Notes under the pieces: model-generated
The model's database searches: none
What the model was told of the DNA's origin: nothing
What the model saw: the letters and a program-made list of their open reading frames with translations, nothing else
Shown: positions 25,775 through 35,429 of the stretch, one piece after another
How positions within the stretch are numbered: the first letter of the stretch is position 1
How the letters are laid out: every line of letters starts with the position of its first letter
Assembly (NCBI RefSeq): GCF_025787225.1
Contig: NZ_CP090958.1
Coordinates: 496,001 to 560,000 of the forward strand
Direction of reading: 5' to 3'
Source of the DNA: Saxibacter everestensis
GTDB taxonomy: Bacteria > Actinomycetota > Actinomycetes > Actinomycetales > Brevibacteriaceae
Length of the DNA: 64,000 bases
Program-made: the position numbers and the translations under genes

Positions 25775-26686
25775 TCAGCCCTTGATGCCTCCCGCCGCCG
25801 CGAAGCCGGAGCCGAGGCGCCGGCCGAGCAGAAGATACAGCACGACGACCGGCGCCGAGTAGAAGATGGAGAACGCGGCGAGCTGGCCGTAGGCGACCTG
25901 CCCGTACTGAGACGAGAAGGTGAACAGGCTGACGGCCGCCGGCAGTTTGTCCGGCGAAAGCAGCAGCATGAACGGCACGAAGAAGTTGCCCCACATGTTC
26001 ACGAAGGTGAAGATCGTGACGACCGCCATCCCCGGCCGCATCAGCGGTAACACGATCGACCACAGCGTTCGCAGGGTCGAGGCACCCTCGGTCCACGCGC
26101 TCTCCTCGATGTCCTTCGGCACGCCATCCATGAAGTTTTTGGTCAGGAAAATCGCGTACGGCATCGACGAAGCCGCGAGGAACAGGATTGCTCCGAACAT
26201 GGAATCGATCAGGTTCACCTGGACGAACATGGCGTACACCGGGATCATAATGGCGGTGATCGGCAGGCCCGTGGCGAAGATGATTGTCAGCAGGAATGGC
26301 CGCTTGGCCCGGGACTCATAGCGGGACAGCGGATATGCCGCCAGCGCGGAACACGCAATCGTGACAATGCTCGCCCCGCCGCAGAGCAGCACCGAATTCC
26401 ACAGCGGCCGGAAGGTGGTTTCCGGCGTCATGATTGCCTTGTAATTGTCGAGACTCGGCGTCTTGGGCCAGGCCACTGACAACGAGGCATTGGGGTCGAA
26501 CGAGGCCAGGACAACCCACAGCAGCGGGATGCAGAAGAAGGCCGCGATAACAAGCAGGATGGCGCTGGAGCCGAGGGTGATGCCCCGGCTTCGGCTTGTC
26601 GGTCCGCGCCGGCTGCCACTCGGGCTCGGACTTGCGCTGCGCACGGACGCCGGAACCGGTGTCCTGGTCGAGTCGATGGTGGTCAT
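25775..26686 (-). CDS. Sugar ABC transporter permease (MalG-like)
   Basis: This 303-residue protein has six membrane helices and the inner-membrane permease EAA loop (EESAWTEGASTLRTLWSIVLPLMRPG), which docks the ATPase. It is the second permease of a CUT1-type carbohydrate importer. The start at 26686 has AGGAGG within 10 bases and overlaps the first permease stop by 4 bases. Residues 1-35 are Ser/Arg-rich and cytosolic. It is the last gene of the mannosidase operon. No ATPase is encoded here, so a shared MsiK-type ATPase elsewhere is expected. Confidence 0.93.
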   Translation of the reverse strand: MTTIDSTRTPVPASVRSASPSPSGSRRGPTSRSRGITLGSSAILLVIAAFFCIPLLWVVLASFDPNASLSVAWPKTPSLDNYKAIMTPETTFRPLWNSVLLCGGASIVTIACSALAAYPLSRYESRAKRPFLLTIIFATGLPITAIMIPVYAMFVQVNLIDSMFGAILFLAASSMPYAIFLTKNFMDGVPKDIEESAWTEGASTLRTLWSIVLPLMRPGMAVVTIFTFVNMWGNFFVPFMLLLSPDKLPAAVSLFTFSSQYGQVAYGQLAAFSIFYSAPVVVLYLLLGRRLGSGFAAAGGIKG

Positions 26687-27642
26687 GACTTGTCCTCCTT
26701 CGGGAGCATCCGCAGATAGGCGAGCGACGCGATCGCGCCAATAAGCAGGAGCAGGAGTGCCACCGCCGTGCCGTAACCAAGCTGGCCATAACTGAAGGCC
26801 TGTTCGTACATGTACAGCGGCAGGGTCTGGCTCGCCGTGCCCGGCCCGCCGGCGGTCATAACGTAGATCAGGCCGAAGACCGACAGTGTCTGCAGGGTGA
26901 TCAGCATCAGGTTCGTCATGATCGATCGCCGGATCAGCGGCACTGTGATGGAGAAGAACCTGCGGAGTCGCCCCGCGCCGTCCATCTCGGCGGATTCCTC
27001 GACTTCGGGTGGGATCTGCGACATCGCCGCCGTGTAGATCAGCATTGTGAAAGCCGTACCGCGCCAGATATTGGCGAACGACACAGCAATGATGGGCAGT
27101 GAGAAGAGCAGGTCCTGCGGCGGCAAGCCGAAGAAACCGAGGATGCCGTTCATCGAACCGCCCTCGCCGAGGAACGTGTACCACAGGTATCCGGCGACAA
27201 CCTCGGGCAGAATCCATGCTCCGATCACGATTGCACCGGTGATGGCGTTGACGACTTTGCTGGCCCGGCGCATCAGCAGCGCCAGGATCATGCCCAGGAT
27301 GTTCTGCCCGATGATGGCCGAAACCACGGTGAAGACCAGGGTGAGCACGACCGAGTTCCAGAACTCGGGCGCCGCGAACGCTGCCACGAAATTGTCGAAC
27401 CCGACCAGCGCGGTGCTCGAGGAACCCTCGCCGCGTAGTGCCCGGTTGGTGAACGCCAGGTAGACGCTGTAAATGATCGGTCCGGCCATGAAGGCCAGCA
27501 GCAGGATGACCGCGGGCGCGAGCGGCGATCCTCGCAATAGGGTGCGTTTCAGCGGGGGCCGGTTCGCCTGTTCGGGCGCGCTGTTGTCACTCGGCGATGA
27601 CGCGGTGGTCCGGGCGCCGGTGGTGTCGGTCGTTGTCACCAT
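26683..27642 (-). CDS. Sugar ABC transporter permease (MalF/UgpA-like)
   Basis: This 319-residue CUT1-type permease has six or more membrane helices. Its EAA loop, EESAEMDGAGRLRRFFSITVPLIRRS, lies near residue 215. It pairs with the MalG-like permease to form the channel for the sugar delivered by the adjacent lipoprotein. ATG at 27642 has AGGAGG 6 bases upstream, overlapping the end of the lipoprotein gene, whose stop is one base away. The tight spacing means the genes are co-translated. Confidence 0.93.
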   Translation of the reverse strand: MVTTTDTTGARTTASSPSDNSAPEQANRPPLKRTLLRGSPLAPAVILLLAFMAGPIIYSVYLAFTNRALRGEGSSSTALVGFDNFVAAFAAPEFWNSVVLTLVFTVVSAIIGQNILGMILALLMRRASKVVNAITGAIVIGAWILPEVVAGYLWYTFLGEGGSMNGILGFFGLPPQDLLFSLPIIAVSFANIWRGTAFTMLIYTAAMSQIPPEVEESAEMDGAGRLRRFFSITVPLIRRSIMTNLMLITLQTLSVFGLIYVMTAGGPGTASQTLPLYMYEQAFSYGQLGYGTAVALLLLLIGAIASLAYLRMLPKEDKS

Positions 27643-27643
27643 C

Positions 27644-29029
27644 TCAGGCCTCCTTCATGGTGTTTTCGGCGCCGACGATGCCGGCCACTGCGCTGTCGTA
27701 CACGGCCGCGGCCGCGGCGGGCTCGGCGGCCCCGATCATCACAGATTCCATCGCGGACTGGATCGCGGACGAGATCTCCGGATACGGCGCGAGTGCCGGC
27801 CGGTAGGTGGCACCCGGCACAAGTCGGCTGAAGAAGTCCGCGGTCGGCGAATAGCCCTGATATTCCTTCCTGGCGGCAACGTCCTTGCGGTTTGTCAGCT
27901 TGCTGTCGCTAATCGTCCATGCGGTGACGTTGTCGGTGGACATCATTTCCCGCAGGAATGGCCAGGCGAGATCAGGTTTCGATGCCTTCTTCGGCATTCC
28001 CCAGGACCAGCCGCCCGACATCGTGACAAAGCCCGGATCCTGCCCGTCCCTGGTCGGCATCTCGGCCAGCTGCATGGTTTCGGTCCATTCCGGCCATTCG
28101 CCGGGCAGGCCCTCGCCCCAGTTGGAGCTGATCCAGTTTCCGTCGAGCAGCACCGCGAGCTGGCCCTGCGGCAGCCAGGTGTTGTAGATCGTCTCGGTGA
28201 TGTTCGGGTCGAGTGCCTTGCCAAGCGTTGGGCCGAGCTTCTCAGAGAACACAGTCCTGATGAATTCCAGCGACTGTGTGAAGCCGGCGCTGCCGACGAC
28301 CCACTTCTTTTTCTCCTCGTCATAGAGCGTCGACTCGGTGCCGTAAAGCAGCATTTCCATGCCCTGCATGCTTGCTTTCTCGCCCTGCGGCTTGCCGGAG
28401 TAGATATTGAACGGAATGACCTCGGGCAATTCCTTCTTTATGGTGCGGAATGTCTCCAGCAGATCGTCCCAGGACCTGGGTTTCCACGGCGTTTCGATCC
28501 CGGCCTTCTTCAGCAGCTCCTGGTTGTACCAAAGCGCCCGGGTATCCGTCGGCGTGGGAACGGCGTAGGTTCGCCCGTCCTCGCCCTGTACGGCGTTCTT
28601 CGCCACGTCGTAGAAATGCTCCCACTGCGGCCAGCCGTCGATGTACTTGTCAATCGGTCGGAGGTACCCGGCGGCGATGTCCGACTTCAGGATGAAGGTG
28701 TCCTCATAGACGAGATCGGGTGCTGTCCGGCTCGAGGACATCATCAGCTCGTTCTTGGTGAAGTAGTCATTCTCGGAGGCGACGAGCGGCACGAGCTCGA
28801 CCGAGATGTCCGGATGGTTCGCGGTGTACTTCTTGATCACGTCGGTAAGGTAATTGACCAGCACCTCCCCGGATCCCCACTGCTGGTAGCTGATCCGCAG
28901 CGTATTCTGCTCGGGCACGCCGCTTCCGCAGCCCGCCGCGGCGAGCAGCGGGACCGTGAACGCGGCGCCGCCTATCGCCTTGATGATGGTTCGCCTGCTC
29001 GGTGCATTCGGCGAGTGTGATCCGGTCAT
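27644..29029 (-). CDS. Extracellular sugar-binding lipoprotein (Tat type)
   Basis: This 461-residue solute-binding protein has a twin-arginine signal (SRRTIIK) and a lipobox LAAAGC, so it is probably exported folded and anchored at Cys33. The rest is a family-1 extracellular binding protein fold with W-rich binding segments (GNWISSNWGEGLPG, SGGWSWGMP). It would capture a mannose-containing or other oligosaccharide for the two permeases. The gene lies 66 bases downstream of the alpha-mannosidase gene. The exact ligand is inferred from the neighbour. Confidence 0.93.
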   Translation of the reverse strand: MTGSHSPNAPSRRTIIKAIGGAAFTVPLLAAAGCGSGVPEQNTLRISYQQWGSGEVLVNYLTDVIKKYTANHPDISVELVPLVASENDYFTKNELMMSSSRTAPDLVYEDTFILKSDIAAGYLRPIDKYIDGWPQWEHFYDVAKNAVQGEDGRTYAVPTPTDTRALWYNQELLKKAGIETPWKPRSWDDLLETFRTIKKELPEVIPFNIYSGKPQGEKASMQGMEMLLYGTESTLYDEEKKKWVVGSAGFTQSLEFIRTVFSEKLGPTLGKALDPNITETIYNTWLPQGQLAVLLDGNWISSNWGEGLPGEWPEWTETMQLAEMPTRDGQDPGFVTMSGGWSWGMPKKASKPDLAWPFLREMMSTDNVTAWTISDSKLTNRKDVAARKEYQGYSPTADFFSRLVPGATYRPALAPYPEISSAIQSAMESVMIGAAEPAAAAAVYDSAVAGIVGAENTMKEA

Positions 29030-29095
29030 TCGGTTGTTCCCCTTCGGCAGCGTTGACGATGGTGGAGCTCGCCGGTGTTTGCCGGCATGGATGGA

Positions 29096-32000
29096 TTAGC
29101 GGTGGAACCTGAGGGTGGCGATCTGGAACGGTCGCAAGGAGACCTCCGCGCAGGCACGGGTCTGGGTCCAGCCGGTCAGGCCTCGTGGTTCGGCCAGTTC
29201 GCGTTCAAGCAAGTCGGTTTCGCTGACGGTCTCCGCGTCGAAACCGGCAACGACAGTGGCAGCCGCCCTGCTGCCATGTGCCTCGTAGAGCCGGACGATG
29301 ACGTCACCGCTGCCGTCCTCGGCAAGCTTGACCGCTTCGACGACCACTGCAGGATTGTCCACCGTCAGCAAAGGCTCGATTGCCTGGGCGGCTTCGATCC
29401 GGCGTACCGGCAGATTCAGCCGATACCCCTCTCTGACTGCATCGGCAATCGTTGCACCGACCCGCAACGAATAGCTGAGCGTGTGCTCACCCTCGTCTGC
29501 CAACGGATCGGGGAACTGCGGAGCGCGCAGCAGCGAAAGCCGCAGCGTCGTCGTGGTGCCGCCGTCCTCTCTGGTGGTGCGGCTGACATCGTGGCCATAG
29601 GTTGAGTCATTGGCGATGGCGACGCCGTACCCGCTCTCACCTACATGGATCCAGCGGTGCGCGCACGTCTCGAACCGTGCGTTGTCCCAGGACGTATTGC
29701 TGTGGATCGGCCGATTGATATGGCCGAACTGGATCTCGGACGCCGCACGCTCTGCATGCACATCCAATGGGAACGCGGCCTTGAGCAGCTTTTGCCGTTC
29801 ATGCCAATCCGCTGACAGCGTCATGTCGATCGACCGGGAACCGGCCGATACCGATATCAGCTGGGTAATGATCGACTTGCTGACCTGCCGGGTGACTTCC
29901 AGCGACACCCGGTCGTACGACTCTTCGACAATGTGGATGGCGCTGCATTCGGTGAGGTCGCTGCCGACGTTGCCGTAATGCGAGTCGATATCCCAGGCAT
30001 CCCACTCATTCGGGATGTCCCGGAAGAGCTGCAGCCGGTTGGCTGTTTCCCCGTCTGCCAGGACCTGGCGACCGGCGTCCTTGTCGATCAGCGAGCAGAT
30101 CAGTCCCTGCGCATCCACGGTGACGGCGATATGTGAATTGCTGATCAGCCAGGACGTTCCCTCCCTGGTGAGCGTGACGCCGTCCGCCGTGCTGTCATCC
30201 TGGCCGGATGGTGCCGCGCCGCCGTCTGCTGGGCTGTCATCCTGGCCGGATGGTGCCGCGCCGCCGAGTGCCGGAGCGTGGCCCAACGCATACGGCCCGG
30301 CGTTGACGTCCAGCTGAAGCGTTCCCTCGCCGCCCAGCGCCTTGAGCGAGTCGGCGATCATTGCCTCGAGCTCGGCTTGCACAGCGTCGTAATTTCGCTC
30401 GGCGTCCTCGTGCACCCAGGAAATCGATGAGCCTGGCAGGATGTCGTGGAACTGCTGAAGCAGGACGACGCGCCAGATCCTTTCCAGGTCAGCATGCGGA
30501 TATGTCGCACCGGTGCGCACTGAGGCGGTGGCCGCCCAGAGCTCCGCCTCACGCAGCAGGTGTTCGCTGCGTCGATTGCCCTGCTTTGTCTTCGCCTGCG
30601 ACGTATAAGTTCCGCGGTGGTACTCGAGGTAGAGCTCACCTGACCAGACCGGCGGGTCCGGGTACTCGGTCTCGGCTTCGGAGAAGAAGCGTGCCGGCGT
30701 GCCGATCTCAACTCGTGGCGAACCTTCCAGATTGGCCTGACGTTTCGCCGCGGCCAGCATTTCCCGGGTCGGTCCGCCGCCGCCGTCACCCCAGCCGAAA
30801 GGCACCAGTGACGTGCTGGCCCGGCCCTTCTCCCGGAATTGCCGCTGCGTGCGGTCCAGTTCGACAGCTGACAGCTCGGAATTGTAGGTGTCAACGGGTG
30901 GGAAGTGGGTGAAGACCCGGGTGCCGTCGATGCCTTCCCAGTTGAATGTGTGGTGCGGCATCGAGTTCGTGTCATTCCACGAAATCTTCTGGGTCAGAAA
31001 GTACTTTGAGCCCGCCGCCTTGACCAGCTGGGGCATCGCCGCGGTGTAGCCGAACGAGTCGGGCAGCCACACCTCCATCGGCTCGACGCCGAATTCGTTG
31101 ATGAAGAACTTCTTGCCCTCGACCAGCTGCCGGGCAAGGGCTTCGCCGCCAGGCATGTTCGTATCAGACTCGACCCACATGCCGCCAACCGGTACGAACT
31201 GGCCGGTGGCGACCTTCTCCCGGATGCGTTCGAAGAGTTCGGGATAAAACTCCTGGATCCAGGCATACTGCTGCGCCGACGAGCAGGAGAAGACGAAGTC
31301 CGGGTTGTCGTCCATCAGCGCGAGCACGTTGGAAAAAGTCCGGGCGCATTTGCGCACAGTTTCCCGGGTCGGCCATAGCCACGCCGAATCGATGTGGGCG
31401 TGCCCGGTGGCGATGACGTGATGCGCGCTCGCGTTGGCCGGCGCGGCAAGTGCCGGCGCCAGTTTCGATCTGGCAGCGGTTGCGGTTCCCGGCAGGTCAT
31501 TGGGATCGACTGCATCGAGCATGTCGGAGATTGCGGCGATGATATTGGCGTACCGGGCCGAATCGGCAGAGAGCTGACCGAGCCATCCCGCCAGCACCCA
31601 GATGTCTTGACCGAGCTCCCATGCCTCGCGGTTGAGCCGGACCAGGTCGACCTGCTTCAGGTTGTACAGCGGTTCGGTTCCCGCTGTGGCCCTGCTGCCC
31701 TTATTCGTCGGGATGAACCAGCCGTGCTCTGCCATGTGCGGGTTTGCCGATGCCTCGAGATAGAAGTCCACAGCGCGGTCAGCTGAGCCAATCGGCACAT
31801 GATTGTTGAGCGGCTCGATGCCCTTGATGATGCTGCCGTCCGCGGCGTAGACCGTCGCCTCGGCCTGGAAACCCGGTCCACCGAAATTGAAGCCCAGGTC
31901 AATGACGACCTCCGAGCTGGTGTCTCGGCTCTCGGCTGCCCAGTCCGCCGGTATTTCGCCCTGTACGTGGAACCATACGGTTCCCCACGGCCTGCCCCAG

Positions 32001-32194
32001 GCCGAGGCGGCTCCGGACCCGACCGGGAAGGGGGTGAACTGCTGCCGTACCGCCTCGGCGAAAGGCACCGGTTCCTCGGGGACTGTCCATGCGGTGACCG
32101 TCAGCGGCGTGGTGACCTGGTACAGCCCGGTGCTCAAATGCTCGTACCGGAAGCGGTGCAGACGGGAAAGGACGGATCGGGTGTTGTCATGCAT
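29096..32194 (-). CDS. Alpha-mannosidase, glycoside hydrolase family 38
   Basis: This 1032-residue enzyme has the GH38 metal-binding signature ATGHAHIDSAWLWPTRET (around residue 264) and the nucleophile aspartate in VWLPDSFGY (around 379). A second conserved segment is KISWNDTNSMPHHTFNWEG. The middle and C-terminal beta domains are present, so the enzyme is full length. It hydrolyses alpha-mannosides. There is no signal peptide, so it works inside the cell on imported oligosaccharide. ATG at 32194 has GGAG 7 bases upstream. A 42-base in-frame tandem repeat lies near residue 650. It is the first gene of the transporter operon, downstream of the ROK regulator. Confidence 0.95.
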   Translation of the reverse strand: MHDNTRSVLSRLHRFRYEHLSTGLYQVTTPLTVTAWTVPEEPVPFAEAVRQQFTPFPVGSGAASAWGRPWGTVWFHVQGEIPADWAAESRDTSSEVVIDLGFNFGGPGFQAEATVYAADGSIIKGIEPLNNHVPIGSADRAVDFYLEASANPHMAEHGWFIPTNKGSRATAGTEPLYNLKQVDLVRLNREAWELGQDIWVLAGWLGQLSADSARYANIIAAISDMLDAVDPNDLPGTATAARSKLAPALAAPANASAHHVIATGHAHIDSAWLWPTRETVRKCARTFSNVLALMDDNPDFVFSCSSAQQYAWIQEFYPELFERIREKVATGQFVPVGGMWVESDTNMPGGEALARQLVEGKKFFINEFGVEPMEVWLPDSFGYTAAMPQLVKAAGSKYFLTQKISWNDTNSMPHHTFNWEGIDGTRVFTHFPPVDTYNSELSAVELDRTQRQFREKGRASTSLVPFGWGDGGGGPTREMLAAAKRQANLEGSPRVEIGTPARFFSEAETEYPDPPVWSGELYLEYHRGTYTSQAKTKQGNRRSEHLLREAELWAATASVRTGATYPHADLERIWRVVLLQQFHDILPGSSISWVHEDAERNYDAVQAELEAMIADSLKALGGEGTLQLDVNAGPYALGHAPALGGAAPSGQDDSPADGGAAPSGQDDSTADGVTLTREGTSWLISNSHIAVTVDAQGLICSLIDKDAGRQVLADGETANRLQLFRDIPNEWDAWDIDSHYGNVGSDLTECSAIHIVEESYDRVSLEVTRQVSKSIITQLISVSAGSRSIDMTLSADWHERQKLLKAAFPLDVHAERAASEIQFGHINRPIHSNTSWDNARFETCAHRWIHVGESGYGVAIANDSTYGHDVSRTTREDGGTTTTLRLSLLRAPQFPDPLADEGEHTLSYSLRVGATIADAVREGYRLNLPVRRIEAAQAIEPLLTVDNPAVVVEAVKLAEDGSGDVIVRLYEAHGSRAAATVVAGFDAETVSETDLLERELAEPRGLTGWTQTRACAEVSLRPFQIATLRFHR
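30191..30265 (-). repeat. 42-base in-frame tandem repeat in the mannosidase gene
   Basis: A 42-base unit starting at 30191 is repeated at 30233, and the second copy matches over at least 33 bases. It encodes two copies of a 14-residue PSGQDDS-type linker between domains. Confidence 0.92.
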
Positions 32195-32249
32195 GAACGG
32201 TCTCCTGCAAGTGCGACGGCGGCGTGCTCAAAAACGTAGGTCTGCTGGA

Positions 32250-32279
32250 TATCTAAAAACGATGGACAAAATAAGTCAA
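32250..32279 (-). promoter_or_regulatory. Promoter of the mannosidase operon
   Basis: Minus-strand TTGACT (32279-32274) and TAGATA (32255-32250) are 18 bases apart. AAAAACG-type direct repeats at about 32230 and 32256 flank the -10 and could be ROK sites. GTAGCGCCG occurs both here (about 32308) and near the ROK gene start (about 33741). Confidence 0.5.
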
Positions 32280-32370
32280 GCCTTGTGGAGAGCCGATTGC
32301 TGTGTTAAAAGTAGCGCCGTCGCCGGGTGAGTTCCGTCCGCACGCGCCGGTGTCGAAGTCGCCGTCAGAG

Positions 32371-33705
32371 TCAGCTGTTCGCGCCGAGAAGCAGAGTTGA
32401 AGGCCGGGTGGAAAAGGCGTGCTCCAGCACAAGGCACCCCGCTCCGATCGCTCCGACACCGTCATCGATCGAGCTGCCCAGCGCGACGACATCGTGGATC
32501 TGCCGGGCCTCCGTCGTGGTCAGCAGGGTGTCCTGAAGGATGGGCAGGAACACGTTGGCGATCCGGGACCAGGCGGGCCCGCCGAAGATCACCGCGCGTA
32601 CATCGAGCAGATTCGCCACGGTGGCGGCGCCCCGGGCAAGCCGCGCAGCGCTGAGTTCAAGCATCTGCCGTGCTCTGGCTTCTCTGCTGACTGCCGGGTC
32701 CAGGTTCCTGACAGACGTATGCGCCGCAGTTCGCGCGGATTCCGGCCCGGCACGGCTGGCCAAGTCACACAGTTGGGTGAACAGCTCATCGATCTCCCGC
32801 GGATCATTGTCGTTCCTCGGCGCGGTAATCAGTCCGGCCGAGGCGGCCTCGTCGACAAGGGTCCTCGGCATGCACGCCGCCCCGACGCAACCCCGCATAC
32901 CGCAACTGCAGACCGGGCCGTCGGCATCGACCATGAGATGGCCGATCTCGCCGGCATTGTCAGAGCTGCCGCCGAGTAGCTCACCGTTGATCACCAGGCC
33001 GGCGCCGAGTCCGGTGCCGAGGTAGAAGAAGACGAAATCCTCGTGGACTCCAGCCGAGCCGCGGGGCCCTCGCCATAGTTCCGCGAGCGCCGAAGCGGCG
33101 GCATCCTTGTGCAGGACGACCGGCAGGCCGGTCGCCTCGTGCAGCAAACGGCGCAGTTCGACCCGTTCCCATCCAGGCAGCAGCGGGGGGTGCAAGACGG
33201 CGCCCGCTTTCGTGTCGACCGGCCCTGGGGCGGCGATTCCGATCCCGAGCACGCGGGAGGCGGTGACGCCCTGGCTCGTCACGAGTTCGTTAACCTGTGA
33301 GGCGATGGCGTCAACGAGGTTTTCCGGCGATGTTGTCGAGGCGGGAAGCGATTCGGCAGACGCTACGACATCGCCGAGGAGATCCAGAAGCACCACCGTG
33401 GTGATGGTCGGATCGATATGGACACCGATCGCGAAGTGCCCGGTGGGATGGAGCTGAAGCAAGGTCCGCGGCTTGCCGCGCCCGCTCGGCTCAAGACGTT
33501 GGCCTTCGGAGATGAGCTCGCGACCCAGCAGCCGCCTGGTGATATTGGAGATCGACTGTGCCGAGAGTCCGGTGAGCCGGGCTAGCTCGACCCGGGACAG
33601 CCCATCGACCGAGTGCCTGATTGCGTCCAGGATGACGGCCTGATTGAAGTCGGCGATCCTCGGCAGATTTGTTCCGCGTCGGGCCGCGGTTTCCTTGGGC
33701 ACCAC
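32371..33705 (-). CDS. ROK family transcriptional repressor
   Basis: This 444-residue NagC/XylR-type protein has an N-terminal winged helix (LSRVELARLTGLSAQSISNITRRLLG), a sugar-kinase-like ROK domain, and the zinc motif CSCGMRGCVGAAC. It probably represses the mannosidase and transporter genes until a sugar ligand binds. AGGAGG lies 5 and 8 bases before two GTG codons at 33705 and 33702. An upstream ATG at 33732 is possible but would place the Shine-Dalgarno inside the gene. It is divergent from a purine-type permease gene. Confidence 0.92.
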   Translation of the reverse strand: MVPKETAARRGTNLPRIADFNQAVILDAIRHSVDGLSRVELARLTGLSAQSISNITRRLLGRELISEGQRLEPSGRGKPRTLLQLHPTGHFAIGVHIDPTITTVVLLDLLGDVVASAESLPASTTSPENLVDAIASQVNELVTSQGVTASRVLGIGIAAPGPVDTKAGAVLHPPLLPGWERVELRRLLHEATGLPVVLHKDAAASALAELWRGPRGSAGVHEDFVFFYLGTGLGAGLVINGELLGGSSDNAGEIGHLMVDADGPVCSCGMRGCVGAACMPRTLVDEAASAGLITAPRNDNDPREIDELFTQLCDLASRAGPESARTAAHTSVRNLDPAVSREARARQMLELSAARLARGAATVANLLDVRAVIFGGPAWSRIANVFLPILQDTLLTTTEARQIHDVVALGSSIDDGVGAIGAGCLVLEHAFSTRPSTLLLGANS

Positions 33706-33867
33706 GGTTGCCTCCTGCCGTTGGGGCTGCATCAGTATGGTAGCGCCGATAGTAAATACATGTGGCGCAATTGCCGTTCGGCTGGGAATTTCGGCAGTGG
33801 CCGCCCACCCCCGGCAGTAGGATCTTAATCGTCGTATGAACACCCACTGCCGAAAGTTTTGCCCACA

Positions 33868-35346
33868 ATGTCGCAGACAAATACCGCGCCGTCCAGTGAC
33901 CGGACGAGGCTCGACCAGTTCTTTCACATTTCGGAGCGAGGATCGACGATCGGCCGGGAGCTCCGGGGCGGACTGGCCACATTCTTCGCCATGGCGTACA
34001 TCGTGGTGCTCAATCCGCTGATCATCGGCACGCACCAGGATGGCACCGGTCTCTATCTCGGTGGTGGCGCTGAGCCGAACCTCCCGGCCGTTGCCGCTGC
34101 CACGGCCCTTGTCGGTGGTCTGCTGACCATCATGATGGGGCTCGTCGCCAACTTTCCGATGGCGATTTCCTCCGGTCTCGGTCTCAGTGCCCTGCTGACG
34201 TTCGGTGTGGCGACTCTGCCCCGGATGACCTGGGCGGACGCCATGGGCCTGGTGGTGATCGAGGGCATCATCCTGCTGATCCTGGTGCTGACCGGATTCC
34301 GTGAGGCGATTTTCCGCGCCGTGCCGGCTCAGCTCAAGACCGCCATCACCGTGGGTATCGGCCTCTTCATCGCGCTGATCGGTCTGGTCAATTCCGGCTT
34401 CGTCCGTAGCGGCGCCGGCACGCCACTGGAACTCGGCATCGGTGGCTTCCTGCTCGGGATGCCGACACTGGTCTTTGTCCTCGTGCTGCTCGCCCTGCTC
34501 GTGATGCACACGCTCAAGGTCAAGGGCGCCATTCTGTACGCCATCGTCGGTGGCACCGTGCTCGCTATCATCCTCGAAGCCACGCTGAGTATCGGCCCTC
34601 GCGGCACCGATGAGGCAGGCCAGGTCACCAACCCGACCGGCTGGGGCCTTGGCAGCCCGGCGCTGCCGGCTGAATGGATCAAGCTGCCGGACCTGTCGTT
34701 GATCGGCAACTTCGATCTGCTCGGCTCCTGGTCGAACGTGGGCGTCGTGGCCTGCGCGCTCGCCGTTTTCACCCTGATGCTGACCAACTTCTTCGATTTG
34801 CTCGGCACTATGGTCGCCATCGGTGCCGAGGGAAAAATGCTCGACAAGGACAATAACGTTCCCGGTGCCCGCCGGATCCTGATTGCGGATTCGATCGCTG
34901 CAATCGGTGGCGGTGCAGGTGGCGTGTCGGCGAACAGCGGGTTCGTCGAGTCCACCGTCGGTGTGGGGGACGGCGCGCGGACTGGCCTGGCCAATGTGGT
35001 TACCGGGCTCTGCCTGCTGCTCACCACGTTCCTGGCCCCGCTCGCGGCTGTGATCCCATATGAGGCCGCCGCGCCCGCACTGGTGCTGGTCGGGTTCCTG
35101 ATGATGCAGCAGGTTCGCGGCATCGATTGGTCGGACGTTGAGATTGCGCTCCCCGCCTTCGTCACGATTGCGCTGATGCCGTTCACCTACTCGATCACCG
35201 TAGGCATCGGTGCCGGGTTCATCCTGTTCGCGGTGCTTAAGGTCGCGCGCGGCAAGGCCAGGCAGGTGCACCCGCTGATGTGGGTCACCGCGGCGCTGTT
35301 CATCGTGTACTTCGTCTCCGGCCCGATCACCCAGGCGTTCGTCTAG
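33868..35346 (+). CDS. NCS2 permease, AzgA-like (purine transporter)
   Basis: This 492-residue protein has 12-14 membrane helices. Its AzgA-type signature regions include GGLATFFAMAYIVVLNP near the N-terminus, LTNFFDLLGTMVAIG, and SANSGFVESTVGVGDGARTGL. It imports adenine, hypoxanthine or guanine by proton symport. ATG at 33868 is the more likely start because the conserved N-terminal region follows about 20 residues later. TTG at 33859 is possible. The Shine-Dalgarno is weak. It is divergent from the ROK gene and probably independent of it. Confidence 0.93.
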   Translation: MSQTNTAPSSDRTRLDQFFHISERGSTIGRELRGGLATFFAMAYIVVLNPLIIGTHQDGTGLYLGGGAEPNLPAVAAATALVGGLLTIMMGLVANFPMAISSGLGLSALLTFGVATLPRMTWADAMGLVVIEGIILLILVLTGFREAIFRAVPAQLKTAITVGIGLFIALIGLVNSGFVRSGAGTPLELGIGGFLLGMPTLVFVLVLLALLVMHTLKVKGAILYAIVGGTVLAIILEATLSIGPRGTDEAGQVTNPTGWGLGSPALPAEWIKLPDLSLIGNFDLLGSWSNVGVVACALAVFTLMLTNFFDLLGTMVAIGAEGKMLDKDNNVPGARRILIADSIAAIGGGAGGVSANSGFVESTVGVGDGARTGLANVVTGLCLLLTTFLAPLAAVIPYEAAAPALVLVGFLMMQQVRGIDWSDVEIALPAFVTIALMPFTYSITVGIGAGFILFAVLKVARGKARQVHPLMWVTAALFIVYFVSGPITQAFV

Positions 35347-35394
35347 GCGTTCGCCGAGGCCGCTTCGCCGGCCGCGGCACCGACCGAAAGACTT

Positions 35395-35425
35395 TCATTA
35401 GCAAGGCTAATGAGCTATGCTAATG
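35395..35425. promoter_or_regulatory. MarR-type operator
   Basis: TCATTAGC and GCTAATGA (35395-35413, 3-base spacer) form a perfect inverted repeat. A third half-site GCTAATG follows at 35419-35425. It overlaps the probable -10 (TATGCT, 35416-35421) of the MarR gene. Confidence 0.7.
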
Positions 35426-35429
35426 ATCA

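Noticed and set aside
33706-35271. Long open frame antisense to the NCS2 permease, joined to the ROK gene frame
   Set aside because: It is a by-product of high-GC codon use. The translation is His/Gln/Asp-rich without domains, and the ROK start is fixed by AGGAGG.
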